Positions 24,701 through 37,912 of a DNA stretch of 64,000 nt are shown here, piece after piece. The notes under the pieces are model-generated. The model saw nothing but the letters and a program-made list of their open reading frames with translations. It was not told the origin of the DNA and did not search any database. Location: contig OZ176055.1 in the NCBI GenBank assembly GCA_964247055.1, forward strand, positions 5,208,001 to 5,272,000. Reading direction: 5' to 3'. This DNA comes from Paragordius varius (taxonomy: Eukaryota; Nematomorpha). A program made the position numbers and the translations under genes. Every line of letters starts with the position of its first letter. The stretch's first letter is position 1.

Positions 24701-27700
24701 ATGATGTTCACTCCATATCCCACAACAATGCTTCTACCCTTTTATGGTGGTCTTGGGACAAATTTTAAAATGGAAAATGGCACAAATCCACTTGAATCAC
24801 AAAGGACACCACATATGCCAGAAAATATTTTATCTCTTGAATTTGGTAGTAAGAGGATAGGAACTATCAAATATTTTCCTGACACTCCTTCCTCAAATTT
24901 CCATGCAAACAATGAATCCAATCACGAATGCCCATATAATATATCTCCTGCACTGAAAAATGGCTCCTCAAACGAACCTCTTGATTCAAATCATTTTGAA
25001 GATTTTCCAGAGGATTCTATGAAAAATTGGGAAAACCAACAATGCAAACAAGGTTTTGCTTATTGACAGTCTATCTCAAAATTATAATATAAAAAGGCGT
25101 ATATATTGTTTTCGATTTATATAATAGAAAATATACAGAAAATTTATTCCAATTATTATCATAAATAAAAATAAAACATCATAGATATTAATTAATTCGC
25201 CTTGATATAATATATAAATATGGTTAACTCATTTTATCGCTTAATTTTATTAGTTTCGCCAATGTTTTTTAGATAGAATCACTATGAATTTTTAAGGGCT
25301 CTCCAAAAAAATAATGATAAATATTATTTTGTAGTTGCTAATTACGTTTAGTTATATACAACCCAATATGCGATAAAAATGCGATTTCTAATGCCTACTG
25401 AGGTTAAAAAAGACTACAAACGATTTCTAAATAATTCAAAAGACTTATCCTTGAGATAATTGATTTTTGGCGCTTTTTCGAAGAATACATAATGGCTACT
25501 GTTTACCTAAATAAGTTAGGGTTCAAAACACAAAATTTTAAATAAAATATTCTTTTGATATGAACCATTATTTATACCCATTATGTTACTATTATTGACA
25601 ATTAAATTTGCTATTTTGATAAATGATCGAAAAAAGTTTAACTTTGTTGTATAGTGTGCCTATAAAATTTTTCAATATAAATTCAGCTTTTGTATTCACA
25701 CGTTTTTTTGACAGATTGTGTGTATTTCACATCTTTGCGCCAAGATACATCAACATATGCACCCACTTATCTACCGCCAGACGAAGCTTTGCCTATCGGT
25801 AATTATACAATTACAATCCTAAATTCCTTTTTTTAAATAGAGTAAAATATTACATTTTCTCAGTTTCTATCAAATTTAGGAACATAATATAAGCGTAGGA
25901 GATTATTGTAAGGGAGCTGAATGGTTTTAATTATAATATTTAAAGTTTAATGGAAAATGTATGCCCAATACAACTAAACGTTATGTTAAATGAGGATTGT
26001 TCTTTGTGATATGTCATATTTTAAATTTAAAATATGGTTTGACTTGAATTGCTGTAAATATTGGAATTATATAGATGCAGAAATTTATTTTTAAAACATC
26101 ATAATAATTTGTACGAGTTTTATGCCATTTACACTTCATGAGTGTCCTTGAACATTTCAAGTTGGTCCTTAAAATATATTGATTTGTTTTTAACTTTCAA
26201 TCAAACCATGTATCATTCACATATTTTATTATTTTTAAACGTATTCTCTTGATTTTAAATTTTTAAATCAATGTTAATTCAGAAGCCGTACATTTTTATT
26301 AAAATAATATATTATTTTTTATAAGACTTTAACATGTAATTAAAAAAAATAAGTTTTATTAGTAATTAATAACATTTTTTCCTTGAAAAATTTATAATTA
26401 AACATTAGTGTTGAATTGGAAAAAATAATTGGAAACAAATTGGTTTTCGAATTAAAATAATTTTAATTAATTATGTAATAAATCAAGAGAATTGAGTTGA
26501 AAATTAATAAAATAAATAATTACATGCAAAATTTATGGCTAATTCCAAACTTAAAAAGTTTACAGACCAGGAAGTGTTAAAGGACCAACGCAGTCAAGAA
26601 CTCTCTTGAAGTGAAAAATGGTATATTCTATTTACTTTAGGGCCAGTGGTACTCACCAAAAAATTTTAAGGACCGCAAAAAATATTTATCTTGTCTCAAG
26701 GGCCGTGTACCTTATAATATTGATAAAAAATTCATATCTCTGTTTGACACATAATCAGTACATCAAAATATTTAATAAAATTCAGGTCGATGACTAACGT
26801 TTGTAATTATATGAAGTGTTATATTTAAAATTATTTTTTTGTCAAAACTTTTAAAACCGTATTATTGTTAAAATTGTAATAATATTAGAAAAAAGAAAAT
26901 ATATATTTTTATTAATAGGTAATACCAAGCAATCACCAAGCATCAAAGAAAATTCGGTATATACAATTTTCAAATTTACACATTTTTGTAGATTGATTTT
27001 ATTTTGATTCATATTTATTTTTTGATAATTTTTCAGTTTAACCTCATCAACAACGAAGAACGGGAAAAGTTTTTAGAATCGTTAAAATCTCTGAGTACAG
27101 GCAAGAACCTATATGATCTAAATAATTGTGCCGTCATTGGTTCATCGCATCAAGACCAAGATATTAAGGACAATGGTAATATAATTATTTAAAAAAAATG
27201 ATCTATTTTAGACATATAAATTATTTTTTTGTCACATTGAAATTTTTTAAAAATTCTTTTATATTTACATACCTTTTCATCAAAACGAAATTAATTTATA
27301 TGTTGGCGCATTTATTAATGGTGAAATTATTTATTGATATATTTCTTAAGAAAATAAAAAATTCAAAAAGTATTACCACGAAGTCCGGGTTACAAACGAT
27401 ACATCAAAATTTTGGACAAATTTGCTCAAGAATTAATATTTTTATTAAGAAAATAAATTGTTTAACTAAGTTTTTCTAATATTAATGTATACAGGCCAAC
27501 TCAATGAGCACAGTCCTATGAATGGTTTGCAAAAATCAGAATATTATAATATAAAGCCAAAAACACATATGCGAAAGCCAAAAAGAGGTTACGATTTTGC
27601 ATTTTGAGTATTAATTATGCCGCCACATAAAAAATTTCTGTGTAACCCAATATAGTTTTAAAATTACCATTTTTAGAATTTGCACCATATTAGAAATATC

Positions 27701-30700
27701 GGTTTTAAAGATGTTTTATTTTATTCCATTTTTCAGTCAAACTCACTCTTAGCCGTTTCAAAATTTATCATTTTTGTTATTCACTAAATTGATTAAAGAA
27801 ATATTATATATCATATATTTAAAAACTATTTCCTAGCAAAAATATTTTATTAAAATGTTTAGGTTTCGCATTTCATAGAAAATTTTTGACTTATTACATG
27901 GATCATTTTGTCTAATTATTGAATACGATAATCATATTTTCACGAATTGAAAATGCCGATTATGTTTTATGCCTATTTCATTAATCATGTGCATTTTAAA
28001 AAGTTACTCCACATTAGTGCATGAATTGAAGCATAGTAATTTATTGTGATATTATCCCCAATTTTGTCATTTTTAAATGACTCTTTCAATGTAAAACTAA
28101 GGCAAAAGATGGAATATTTTAAAAAATTGACTGTCTTGATTAGTCGCCAATTTGAAAACTACTGACAATATCCTATTCATAATTTTCTTTTTTTGTTAAC
28201 CCCATGTAAATCCAAATGTTGAAGCATTAATTATCTATGTTGTAGAACTCCGCAAGAATAGAACAAAGTTATTGAAAACCGATGCGTTTGTTGATGAATT
28301 TCTAAACAACCGAAGGCTTGAAAAGCGTTTTAATGCTGAGCTTGTCGTTCCCGAAACCGGACACATAGTTGATTATATGAATAATGTGCAAAATCATACA
28401 TTGACCGAGAACGTTAACAGCGAAACATCAGATTTAGTTTTTATTTGGGATCTGGATGAAAGCCTCATCATTTTCAATACATTGATTTCACAGTCCTTTG
28501 CTGCCAAGTATGGAAAGGTTAGAGAAACAATTTCATAACTTTAAACAATTAACCAATATTTACGATATTCGCTATTAGCTATTGATTCGCTTTATGATGA
28601 ATCTTTCAATAATATATTTAAACGTTTGGTTAATGTTCACAATATTTGTAAATCTGGAGAAGGTTGTGTCCGATTGGTAGGGAGTGCATATTTTACCGAT
28701 GAACGCTTTTATCGGTCAAATAATTACTCATTTGTTGCATTCGATCTTAATATTTCCAAATCAGACTATCCATAAATAATTCAGGGCCATAAAAAATTAC
28801 TTTTAGGGCCGCGATTTGATTATCACTGATTTATTCAGGTAATGAAATTTACAAAGGCTTACTAACTAAAAAAATTAATATGAGCCGGATATTGTAATTT
28901 GAATAAAAAAAACCATGCCAGATTATTATGTAAATTATAATTAATTATAACCCTCTATCAAACTTTGAAATATACAGCTGAATACAAAAACTTAATTTGA
29001 ATAATACATATTGTGCGTTTATATTTTTAAAAGTTATTACTATATTGATTATAATATATGTCATAGAATCCCCAAATTGGATTGAGATTGGGAATAGCTC
29101 TTGAAGAAATACTTTATAATATGGCCGACACGCATTTTTATTACTCAGATTTAGAGGTAAACAGATTAAATTTAGATGAGTGTCATATTATATACGAATA
29201 TATACGAATATTTATCTCCTTTTTTACGTGAAGGTTCATAATCAAATAAACATAAATGATATCACTGCCGCTGACCTTGCGGATGAAGAAACAAAAAGGT
29301 AATATTTATTTTTTTTAACTTAAAAGTAATATATTTTAAATAATATATGGATATAATCCTACTTTAATTATAATAATAATTTTAAATGAAGATTAAGTTA
29401 CTGTAAGCGATTGTGATAGTTAAAAAACATATCAATTAAGGTTGCGTGGGATGTTGTTTTAATTCAATACCTAGCTTTATTTAAAACTTTTCAGATATAT
29501 TTTAAGTTTATAACGATATATTCAATTTTCCAATTACAAAATACTATATTTGATAAATTTATTTACGAAAATGTTTTTGATTTAACATCGAAAACCGGGC
29601 AACCATTGATAATTATATTTAGTTTTTTTTGAAAGGTTAGTGCGCCCAGGCTCTATGCGAATAAGATTTAAAATTTTTAAATCTTTATTAAATGACAAAA
29701 AAAGCTATAATTTTATTATTTTAAGGAGGATTGACACGCACGGAATTAATTAGTTATATTTTTTTAAAATACCACAAGTTTATGTTTTTCGTTCGAATAC
29801 TTTTTCAATTTCTTAAAGAGTGTAACAATCAAATAGGCAAGATATTAATATTCCACTCTTTAGGCATATATATAAATATGCTCTAATCTGTTCAAAAATA
29901 ATTGAAAAAAGAAATTTGAACAAAAATGATAACTTTATTGCTTCATATAACCCCTAAAAGGGACCACCATCTTAATCATTAAGTTTATGTTTTATGACCA
30001 TATATTAGGTATTATATATATCTGGATAAATTATGGAAAAGTTTGACTCGTACTAATAATCCCCTTTTACTGATATTAATACAGGGAAATAGGTTTATTT
30101 AGATAAAATCATTGGCTTATGTATTTATATCTTTAAATTCCTTTTCATATTATATTTTAGTCAAAAAGAATTAACAACTTTGAGTTTAACTTCCAATAAC
30201 GAAGACTTATCAACGAAAATTTTGAATCCTTCTCATATAATATCACTGGACCTTAATCTTAATTGCAATAGTGATTACGTAAATTCAAACGATGGCCTTA
30301 ACGAACTAAACCAAATTGTCGGAAAATATAAACGAATTATTGAGATATATCAAAATTATGGATCAAATCTTGAAAGTTTTCATTCATTATAAGATTATAA
30401 ATTTTGTAATTTTGTAAATTTTGTAACAGGTTAAACAAATATAATTCATATCAGCAATGGTATAAAAAAGAGTCGGCGAAAAGGGCATAGTTTGCTTTTG
30501 GGTAATAAGGCAGATAAGAAGTTTTTAAGAGCCGGTTGTCAATCTTTTAGTTTTTCACATTTATCAACATCAACTATTTTTCTTTTTCATCGATTATTAT
30601 CAGTCGAATATTAATATTTTTAACTAATATATTATTTTGATATTAAGAAGTTATCTATGGTCCTTAAAAGTATAAAGATGCGGCTTTGGTTTTAGTTTAT

Positions 30701-32754
30701 TAATAGATGCTCTAACTTTCCCTACATTGTTATTATAAAATAAATATTATATTAAATGTTACAGATTTGATTGGAGTTGCAACTTATTCTCGTTTGAAAA
30801 AAATATTGGATGATATTAATACTTTTACCGATTCCTGGTCTCAAATTGCCAAGAAATGTATACAACAAACTAATCACAAGTAAATATATAATAAGGGTTG
30901 TCCTTTATTTTATTGCCTTATATTTTATGGTGGCGATATTATTTAACGCTAAAAGAATATTCCGTAACGTCGCTATTTGTATATATACAGTAAAAATTGA
31001 AATTGTACAGACAAGACGTAAAAATTAAATGACAAATATATTTTTACAAACAACCATCTTTTTAACTTTCATTTTATAACATAATCTATCTTTTTCGGTC
31101 GCTAAACAAGCAATCGAGATGTAAATTGGTAACACCCTCAATTATAAAATATGAAATTGTAATTATATAGTTTATGCATAAATCACGGTTTATAAAAGTA
31201 TGGTTGTCTTTTTGGGAATATTTTACTGTATACATATTGATAAGCAAGATTTATTTAAATGTTAGGAAAGGGTACATTAATGTTTTGGTGGCAAACACAC
31301 CTCTGATTATTACCTTGTGCAAAATTATGATATGGGGCATGGCGGATTGTTTTGATATTAACAACATTTACAGTTCTTCAAAAACAGGTTTTGCATAAAT
31401 TAACTTTGATCAAATGAAGCAAACAAATACACTGATAAATCTAATTGTTGAATGAACATTTTAGGAAAAGAATGCTGTATTGAACGCATTTGTAACCGTT
31501 TTGGAAAACGATGTACTTACATGATTATAGGAGATGGCCAGGAAGAGTTTGAGACGGCAAAGCAAGTAAAATTTTTATAATAAGCCCTAAATGTGGTATA
31601 AAAATATTTTTTACCATTATTTTGGGGTGTAAAATAAAATCGTTGAAGCAACTGAGTTAAAAATATACGTTATCTTTGAAATATAAAAAGGTATTTTAAA
31701 TGACAAAAAGCCCTCTTTGCACCGTATGGACTTGTAATGCTGCCACTGCATTAAAGAATGCCTATTTTTTATCAATATCTATTTTTGATAAGAATATAAA
31801 AAAAATATTTATGATTGATAATTTATAAATTAAATTTTTACGAAACCGACTTTGAGGTGTATGTAGTATGCACTAAAATTTAGCAAATTTTAACTAAATT
31901 ACCAATCTGTTTTTTTATTTTTGAAAAAATGTATCAGAATGTTCCTTATTTTTCTGGATTCAAAAAAGGCATTTTGTGAGTATTTATGGGATTGAACCTA
32001 TTTACTCCTATTTAGCAAATCGAATATTTGTAACTTTTTTGTGAATTTGAAATTTGTTTAATAATCATATCATAAAATATATTATCCGCATCATAATAAT
32101 TTTTTTATATATAAAACATTTTATAATGTATTAAAAAATTTAAAATTTCGAGGTACACGTTTTTAGCGTTAAAATATCTTATTTAGTGATTTTTTTCTAA
32201 TATTCTAATGTGGACGACTATTTTTTGCGGTACGAAAGTCACACAAAATATTTCGCCCACTTATGCCGACTCATAATAGGTTACAAAACATCTCAAATAA
32301 TTTTTGTAAATTTTTTTCATGAGGCTACGAAAAAGAGGTGTGACCCTATTCAGAATCGTACCAAATAGTACACTATAAGGACGACTGTGTGTGTGTGTGT
32401 TTGATTTGGGACTGTAATTGTTAACACATAGAAATATTAAGTCTTGAACTTAATATATGTTTATCACGTTATTACAATTGACATTGAACAATGATAAACA
32501 TTGAATGTGTAAAACTATGCTGTTGTTGATTTTATTTAAAGGTATAGTTACAATAGCAAACAAATCATATATAAGGCAGTTTGCAAATTAATTTACAATC
32601 GGCTTTAACTTTGAAATTTAAATAATTATATATTTTACCAAAACATAATAAAATGTTATTATTAATTACATAGATGAATATACCATTCTGGAAAATAACA
32701 AATCTTACAGACATTGTATCCTTGAAACAAGCATTGGATTTGGATCTTTTATAA
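24701..32754 (+). CDS. EYA: Eyes absent homologue, 13 exons
   Basis: Eyes-absent proteins are transcriptional co-activators of Six homeodomain factors and HAD-type phosphatases. Exons: 24701-25052, 25715-25798, 26919-26956, 27037-27175, 27495-27587, 28246-28517, 29067-29156, 29234-29298, 30161-30375, 30765-30879, 31266-31387, 31465-31565, 32674-32754. All phases agree; the product is 588 residues. The N-terminal 295 residues are variable and include a Tyr/Pro-rich piece (STYAPTYLPPDE). The Eya domain runs from about 298 to the end: VFIWDLDESLIIF (catalytic Asp304 and Asp306), LRLGIALEEILYNMADTHFY, INVLVANTPLIITLCK (motif II Thr), KTGKECCIERI (Lys), MIIGDGQEEFETAK (acidic motif), and a C-terminus aligning residue for residue with other EYAs (IPFWKI...ALDLDLL). 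The nucleophile motif ends in Ser where most have Thr. The start is the first of two adjacent ATGs; an upstream exon is possible. Confidence 0.94.
26121..26624. mobile_element. MITE with 21-bp subterminal arrays (copy B), in EYA intron 2
   Basis: A decayed copy of the family at 6747-7394. The left end reads TGCCATTTACACTTCATGAG and the right end is the inverse, GAAGTGAAAAATGGTATA. Only one or two recognisable 21-bp units remain at each side (TTGAACATTTCAAGTTGGTCC; AAAGGACCAACGCAG). More diverged than copies A and C, so older. It lies in the intron between EYA exons 2 and 3. Confidence 0.65.
26640..26740. repeat. Fragment of a hAT-like terminus
   Basis: CAGTGGTACTCACCAAA followed by AAGGACCGC and AAGGGCCGTG resembles hAT 5' ends. 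A similar fragment (CAGGGCCATAAAAAATTACT and AGGGCCGCGA) lies near 28792-28830. They are not paired ends of one element, because EYA exons lie between them. Confidence 0.35.
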
Positions 32755-34487
32755 ATTATATGAATAACGGCCTAAATATTTTATTTATTAATTTTACATT
32801 CCTTGCTTTAACCCAATTACTGCAATCGTAATAAATACTCTTATAATTAATCAATTTATAAGTCTGATTAATCAAAGTAAAACAAAACACAATCTCTTCT
32901 GGTTATAATCAGCCATAGAATAAAGTAAACAGTACTATACAGTAGCTGTCATCATATCATAATTATACTTTTCAAAAAACTGGCCTTATTTTCTAACTTA
33001 ATACTTATCAACATGCTCTTTCCCAAATTTTATATATATTGTACTTTGAAAAAGACCACTTGTAAGCATATATTTTATCATAAATTCTTTGTGGGTATTA
33101 GGCCATACGAAACCATACATTTGATCTGTTTAATAATAGTTTGTAAGAAAAATTGTATATTTTTAGCCTTTTTAAAGCGTATTGGTCATTATGAGGACTC
33201 TATTTTACATATACTGTTAAAATATTGATCTAGATAATCGTACTTTGCCCAATCATTTAATTTTTTTGCAATTAACCGCTTCTTATCCCGACATATCGCA
33301 AATCAGGGGTCGAAAACCGCGCAGGGCGGGCCGCACATTAAAATTTATTTTTTTTTCATTTATATTTTATAATAAGTGGAGATAAAACATCATTTTTTTC
33401 CATAAATTTTCTTAACAACTCTTAAAGTATTTATCCAGTCGTATGTTCAGCAATTAATTCGATTATGTACGGATTTTTGACCAATGCGACTAAACTAAGT
33501 CGCTTACAGAATTTCGTTTCCAAGGATTTAATTAACAATTAATTTTGTTTTGTTGTAGCGCGATTCCCATTTATTATATTATTCTTGTGTTAGTATAGTG
33601 GCAAAGTATTTTGACAGTGTGATAGATTATTCGCAAAGCTCTTTTTCTATCGATTAAAACTTTGCGGTTTTTCCATCGTTATCTTTTGATATAATTTTTT
33701 TTAATATACCATGAATTATAATGAAATATATAAGAGGTCCCTCCCGGCGATTTTCTTAGTAAACTAAAATTATTTTTATTATTAATATTATCTATTTGAA
33801 AAATCATATTATTTAACGATTGCCAATTATAAATGATTTACAAAACTAGACTCTTGGATTCACCTCAACTCTAACTTTAAAAATAAGAAGAGCACGGTGA
33901 GCTCCTCTCCAAAGTTTCTGCATGCGGGCGCGGAATTACACCAATCGATCGGCTGCAAAACATATTTCATATAAAGACATATTCAAATTATAAGTGTAGG
34001 TTTTAAAATTTTGACAGCTTAGTGGACATAAATTTTATTAGCAAATATTTCAAAAATACAGTCCGCCATTTTCTCGCCTATGTGGTTAAAAAACCATTTA
34101 AATTACTACCCTGATGTATTCGATTGGTTTTCAATTTGAACTTGTGTACGTGTAATGATCACATAAGGCATGTAGTAATACTTGCTAAGCAAGGTGTCAT
34201 ATTTGTCTGATTTAAGTGTAAAAAATTTTATCATGCTTTTCAAATAGCGTAAATCTTTGTCAAGGTATTATTTCGGCAACATAATGATTCTCCTAACCTT
34301 TAATGGCGTGTCGTGTAAAAAATCTCACAGATACAGACTGCCTACCGCTTCTCTAAATAAAACAATATCTTATCGAATTGATATATATCAAAACATACTT
34401 AATCCCTTCAGACCATCCCTTAAAAAATTTAAAATATGAATTTAAAGTTAGGCTGAAGTGTTTAGTATTTAAATGCTAAGATCTTGT
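32755..34487. other. 3' flank of EYA and intergenic DNA with a one-sided hAT-like end
   Basis: AATAAA near 32832 is a plausible EYA poly(A) signal. At about 33307 the sequence CAGGGGTCGAAAACCGCG followed by GGCGGGCCGCAC resembles a hAT terminus, but I find no matching right end or target duplication, so it is probably a fragment. The rest is A+T-rich without supported features. Confidence 0.4.
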
Positions 34488-34883
34488 ACTTTGCATAAGG
34501 TGACCAGACGTCCCGCTTTTGGCGGGACAGTCCCGCTTTTTCACACTTTGTCCCGCCTCCCGCTGCGTTTTTGAAATGTCCCGCTTTTTCACTATTATAT
34601 AATAAAAGATTTTTTTAAATACATTTATGTTTTTTATAAAAAAATTTTTTTATCCGTTTAAATTTATTATCATTAGATATCTTTAAAATCTGTATCAATT
34701 TTATAAAGTTTTTTATTTTTAAATTAAAAATATTTATTTTTTCAAATTTATATCATATGATGATACACTTTGCTTCCTAATCCTACTGCCAACATTATCA
34801 AAAAGACAAATTAATATCACAAATCGGTAGCTTATACGTTTACTCCAGAAAATTAAGGTAATATAATATTTTTTATATTAATA

Positions 34884-35956
34884 CTAGCGTAAATCTCGTG
34901 CTGCTACGCAGCCAGAATAAACCCTTCGGAATTCTGGGGGGAGGGCTATTTGAAATAAGGGACAATAAAATGATCCACATATGTGGATTATTTCGAAACA
35001 TTATTTAATAGATATGATTTTATAGGAATTTTAAAACGGAGCATTCATACTAATTAATATATTGTTTAATATGGCGAAAAATAGATTTAAAAAATTATTT
35101 TTGTGGACTTTGTTTTTTGAAAAAAATGGCATTTTACGAAGGGAGCGGGGAAAAAGAGGGATTAAATCAAAAGCGAGACGACTATTTTCGGCGCAATCGA
35201 AAATAAGTAAATTGAATGATACTTTCTCCAGAAAATTGTCTCAAAGACACGATTTTTGTGGATTTCTGTTTTAAAAAAAAACCGTTTTTCAGACGGGGTG
35301 GGCCAGAACTGGGGGCTATTTCAAAAAAAAGGCGAAGCTATTGTGGGACATTTATTAATGATTATATTTTTTCGATATTTGGATTTGATTGGGTTCACCG
35401 GTTTTCCGGAAACAGATCACAAAGTTACATGAGGAATCAGTTTTTAGCGGGTAGCTCCCTACCCAGCAGCTACCATCAAAGAAACGCTTGACTAAAATTT
35501 TTGCCTTTTAGCAGAGAATACATGGAATCCATATTGAATTTTTACGGTCTCATACCTAAGGCGAAAAATAGATTTAAAAAATTATTTTTGTGGACTTTGT
35601 TTTTGAAAAAAATGGCATTTTACGGGGGGAGCGGGTAAAAAGAGGGCCTTAATCAAAAAAGCGAGACGACTATGTTCGGCGCAATCGAAAATAAGTAAAC
35701 AAAAATCATATTTGAAATTGAATGGTCCAACACGTTCCCCAGAAAATTGTCTCAAAGACACGATTTTGTGGACTTTTGTTTTGAAAAAAAACCGTTTTTC
35801 ACACGGGGTGGGCCCGAATTGGGGGCCTATTTCAAAAAAGGGCGAAGCTATTGTTGGGGCATTCATTAATGATTATATTTTTTCGAACTTTGGATTTGAA
35901 TGGGTCTACCGGTTTTCCGGTACAGCCAGCATTTTCCATTTTTATAAATATATAGA
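34884..35956 (-). mobile_element. Helitron-like non-autonomous element inside the hAT element
   Basis: On the minus strand it begins TCTATATATTTATAAAAATG at 35956 and ends with the hairpin GCTGCGTAGCAGC, then ACGAGATTTACG and CTAG at 34884. The flanking host bases are A and T, the classic Helitron target. Internally it has two tandem diverged units of about 400 bp (about 35070-35430 and 35570-35940), each with GACTATTTTCGGCGCAATCG and GGCGAAGCTATTGT. Open frames of 70-94 codons here lie on both strands in overlapping frames and look non-coding. 1073 bp. Confidence 0.85.
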
Positions 35957-35968
35957 TTAGTTTAAAAT

Positions 35969-37630
35969 ATGAGTACAAAAAGAGGTTGTAAATTTAACGA
36001 TGATTTAATGAAAGAATTTCCTTTTATCAAAAAAACGAAGAATGAATCATTTGTTAAATGCTTTCTGTTAGGGGTTCACTCTACCACATGGCGGTAAGCA
36101 TAATATTACAAAGCATATGGAAATACAGAAACATAAAAAATGTTTAGATATGGTGGCATCATCTTTCAAAATGAGGGATTTTTATCGTATAACCGCTTTT
36201 GGAGAGGAAGAAAAGAATTTGGCACTAGCCCAAGGCGTTTTATCTTTTCACGCGTTAATCACAATCATCCCATTAGATCTATGGATTGCACCTCACATGT
36301 TATTCGTGTCCGTACAAAGGCTGAAGGCATTGTATGCATTGTCCTTTCGCCACATGCATTTTCTGAATACAAAAAGATTTCCTGAAAATTAATTTCATAT
36401 CGCCATACTCTAATGTATCAAATCAGGAAACAAAAATATTTCCCACGCTAATAAAATATTTTGTCCAGAAACCGGAGTAAAATTAAAATTTTAAATTTTA
36501 TTTCCCGGTGCGAATTCCGACATAATTTTACTTCAATAATGAATATTCTAGGAAAAAATAATTTAAAAGACAAAATCATCGCATATTGCGGTACACCAAT
36601 ACGAACTTCGGTGGAAAAGCAAGGAGGGAAACAAAAAATAATTTTCAGTAATTAGCAGATAATATTAATCCATTATTGACGTTGGGTGTGTAGCGCTTAT
36701 AACACACAACGCTATTCAAACAGCTGCTGATTTGTTACCCCTAGATGTGGAAAATGTAGCTGTTAAGGTATATTCCTATTTTTATATACACGGTACGCGT
36801 TGAAACGCTTAAGAAATTCTGTGCAACAGAAGTACAATATTAAAAAATGCTTGGATATTGTAAAACTCGTTGGTTTGCTCTTCTGCCAGCTATCGAAGGA
36901 ATTTTAAAAAATGATCCTTTAAAATCCTATTTTTTTATCACAGGACAAATGTCCTACAACTTTGGAAAAGTTTTTTGAAAGTGATCTTCAAAAATATGGT
37001 TAGAATTCTTACATAATCAAGCTTATCTCTTTCAAAATGTTATTAAATTGATAGAAAGCGACAAAACTTCGGCAATCGAAGTAGCCAATGAAGTTAGTAA
37101 CCTAAAATTCCAATGTAGAAAGGTTATAAAATAATTTTATACCAGTAACCATCCGCAATATTATGAATATTTTAGAAAAACAAGGCTTAATAAATCTCCA
37201 AGATATCTTGTACCATTAAAAATGTTTTATACAAACTGTAAAGATTATTGGTAGACTGGACGGTGCAATTCAATGAAACTGATCATTTTCATTGGATAAC
37301 ATTAAAACTTGAATTTAATTGGTGCGATGTTCAAAAATCCTTTCTGCATTTCCCAAAAATTCCCACAATAACCTTACAGAAAATATCTATTTTCTAAAAT
37401 ATCATTAGTTATAAAATATATTAATAATGAAAAACTTAAATTATGGACAACAGAAAAAATACAGTCGAAAAGAAATGGTTAGAAATATTTCATCATTTGA
37501 AAACAAACTATTTTCCATGCAATATTTTAAAAATTGTAGTTGCATTATCTTTACGTGGAACCAACGCTACTACTGAGCGCATTTTTTCCACAGTAAATCA
37601 GATGATTGGAAAAATCAAATTTAAATGTTG
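35969..37630 (+). pseudogene. hAT transposase remnant (BED finger, catalytic core, dimerisation domain)
   Basis: Family order is recognisable in the pieces. An N-terminal BED-type zinc-finger region starts MSTKRGCKFNDDLMKEFPFI at 35969 and continues with a KHMEIQKHKKC-like stretch near 36113. Next comes a catalytic-core stretch near 36260-36390 (RSMDCTSHVIRVRTKAEGI), NNLKDKIIAYCG near 36560, and residues near 36760-37120 (FLHNQAYLFQNVIKLIESD). The C-terminal hAT dimerisation motif is near 37560-37620 (RGTNATTERIFSTVNQM). Several stops and frame changes separate these, so no functional enzyme is expected. This is the only transposase-like coding sequence in the window. Confidence 0.88.
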
Positions 37631-37912
37631 AGACTTTAAAGGCCGTGTTATCTGTTAAATATAATTTGACAAATTCTTGTGAAGACTTCTACAATATTTT
37701 ATATAATGATGACAATCTGCTAAAACGCATTCACTCAAATAAAAAATATACCAAGGATTTAAATATTTTTTTATATATATAATGTATTTGTGTTAAAAAT
37801 AATCAAATACTACAATAAATTTTTGGTTGTACACCCCACCTCATAACCCCCCCCCATTTCTCAGATTTGTCCCGCTTTTTCCTTCAAAAAATCTGGTCAC
37901 CTTAACTTTGCA

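Larger units (their letters stand above)
34488..37912 (+). mobile_element. hAT element with decayed transposase
   Basis: The element proper is 34496-37904: it begins TAAGGTGACCAGA and ends in the inverse (TCTGGTCACCTTA), flanked by a perfect 8-bp duplication ACTTTGCA (34488-34495, 37905-37912). Both subterminal regions are rich in GTCCCGCTTTTT words. It carries a plus-strand transposase remnant from about 35969 to 37630 and a later Helitron at 34884-35956. Removing the Helitron leaves about 2.3 kb, normal for this family. Confidence 0.93.

Noticed and set aside
27588-27606. Extension of EYA exon 5 to a stop (GYDFAF)
   Set aside because: The GT at 27588 gives phase 1, matching the next Eya-domain exon; reading on stops at once.
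26640-28830. Paired hAT ends bounding a 2.2-kb element
   Set aside because: EYA exons with correct phases lie between the two fragments, so they cannot be ends of one insertion.
35062-35960. Several 70-94 codon frames on both strands
   Set aside because: They lie in tandem units of a non-autonomous Helitron, overlap in conflicting frames and match no protein family.
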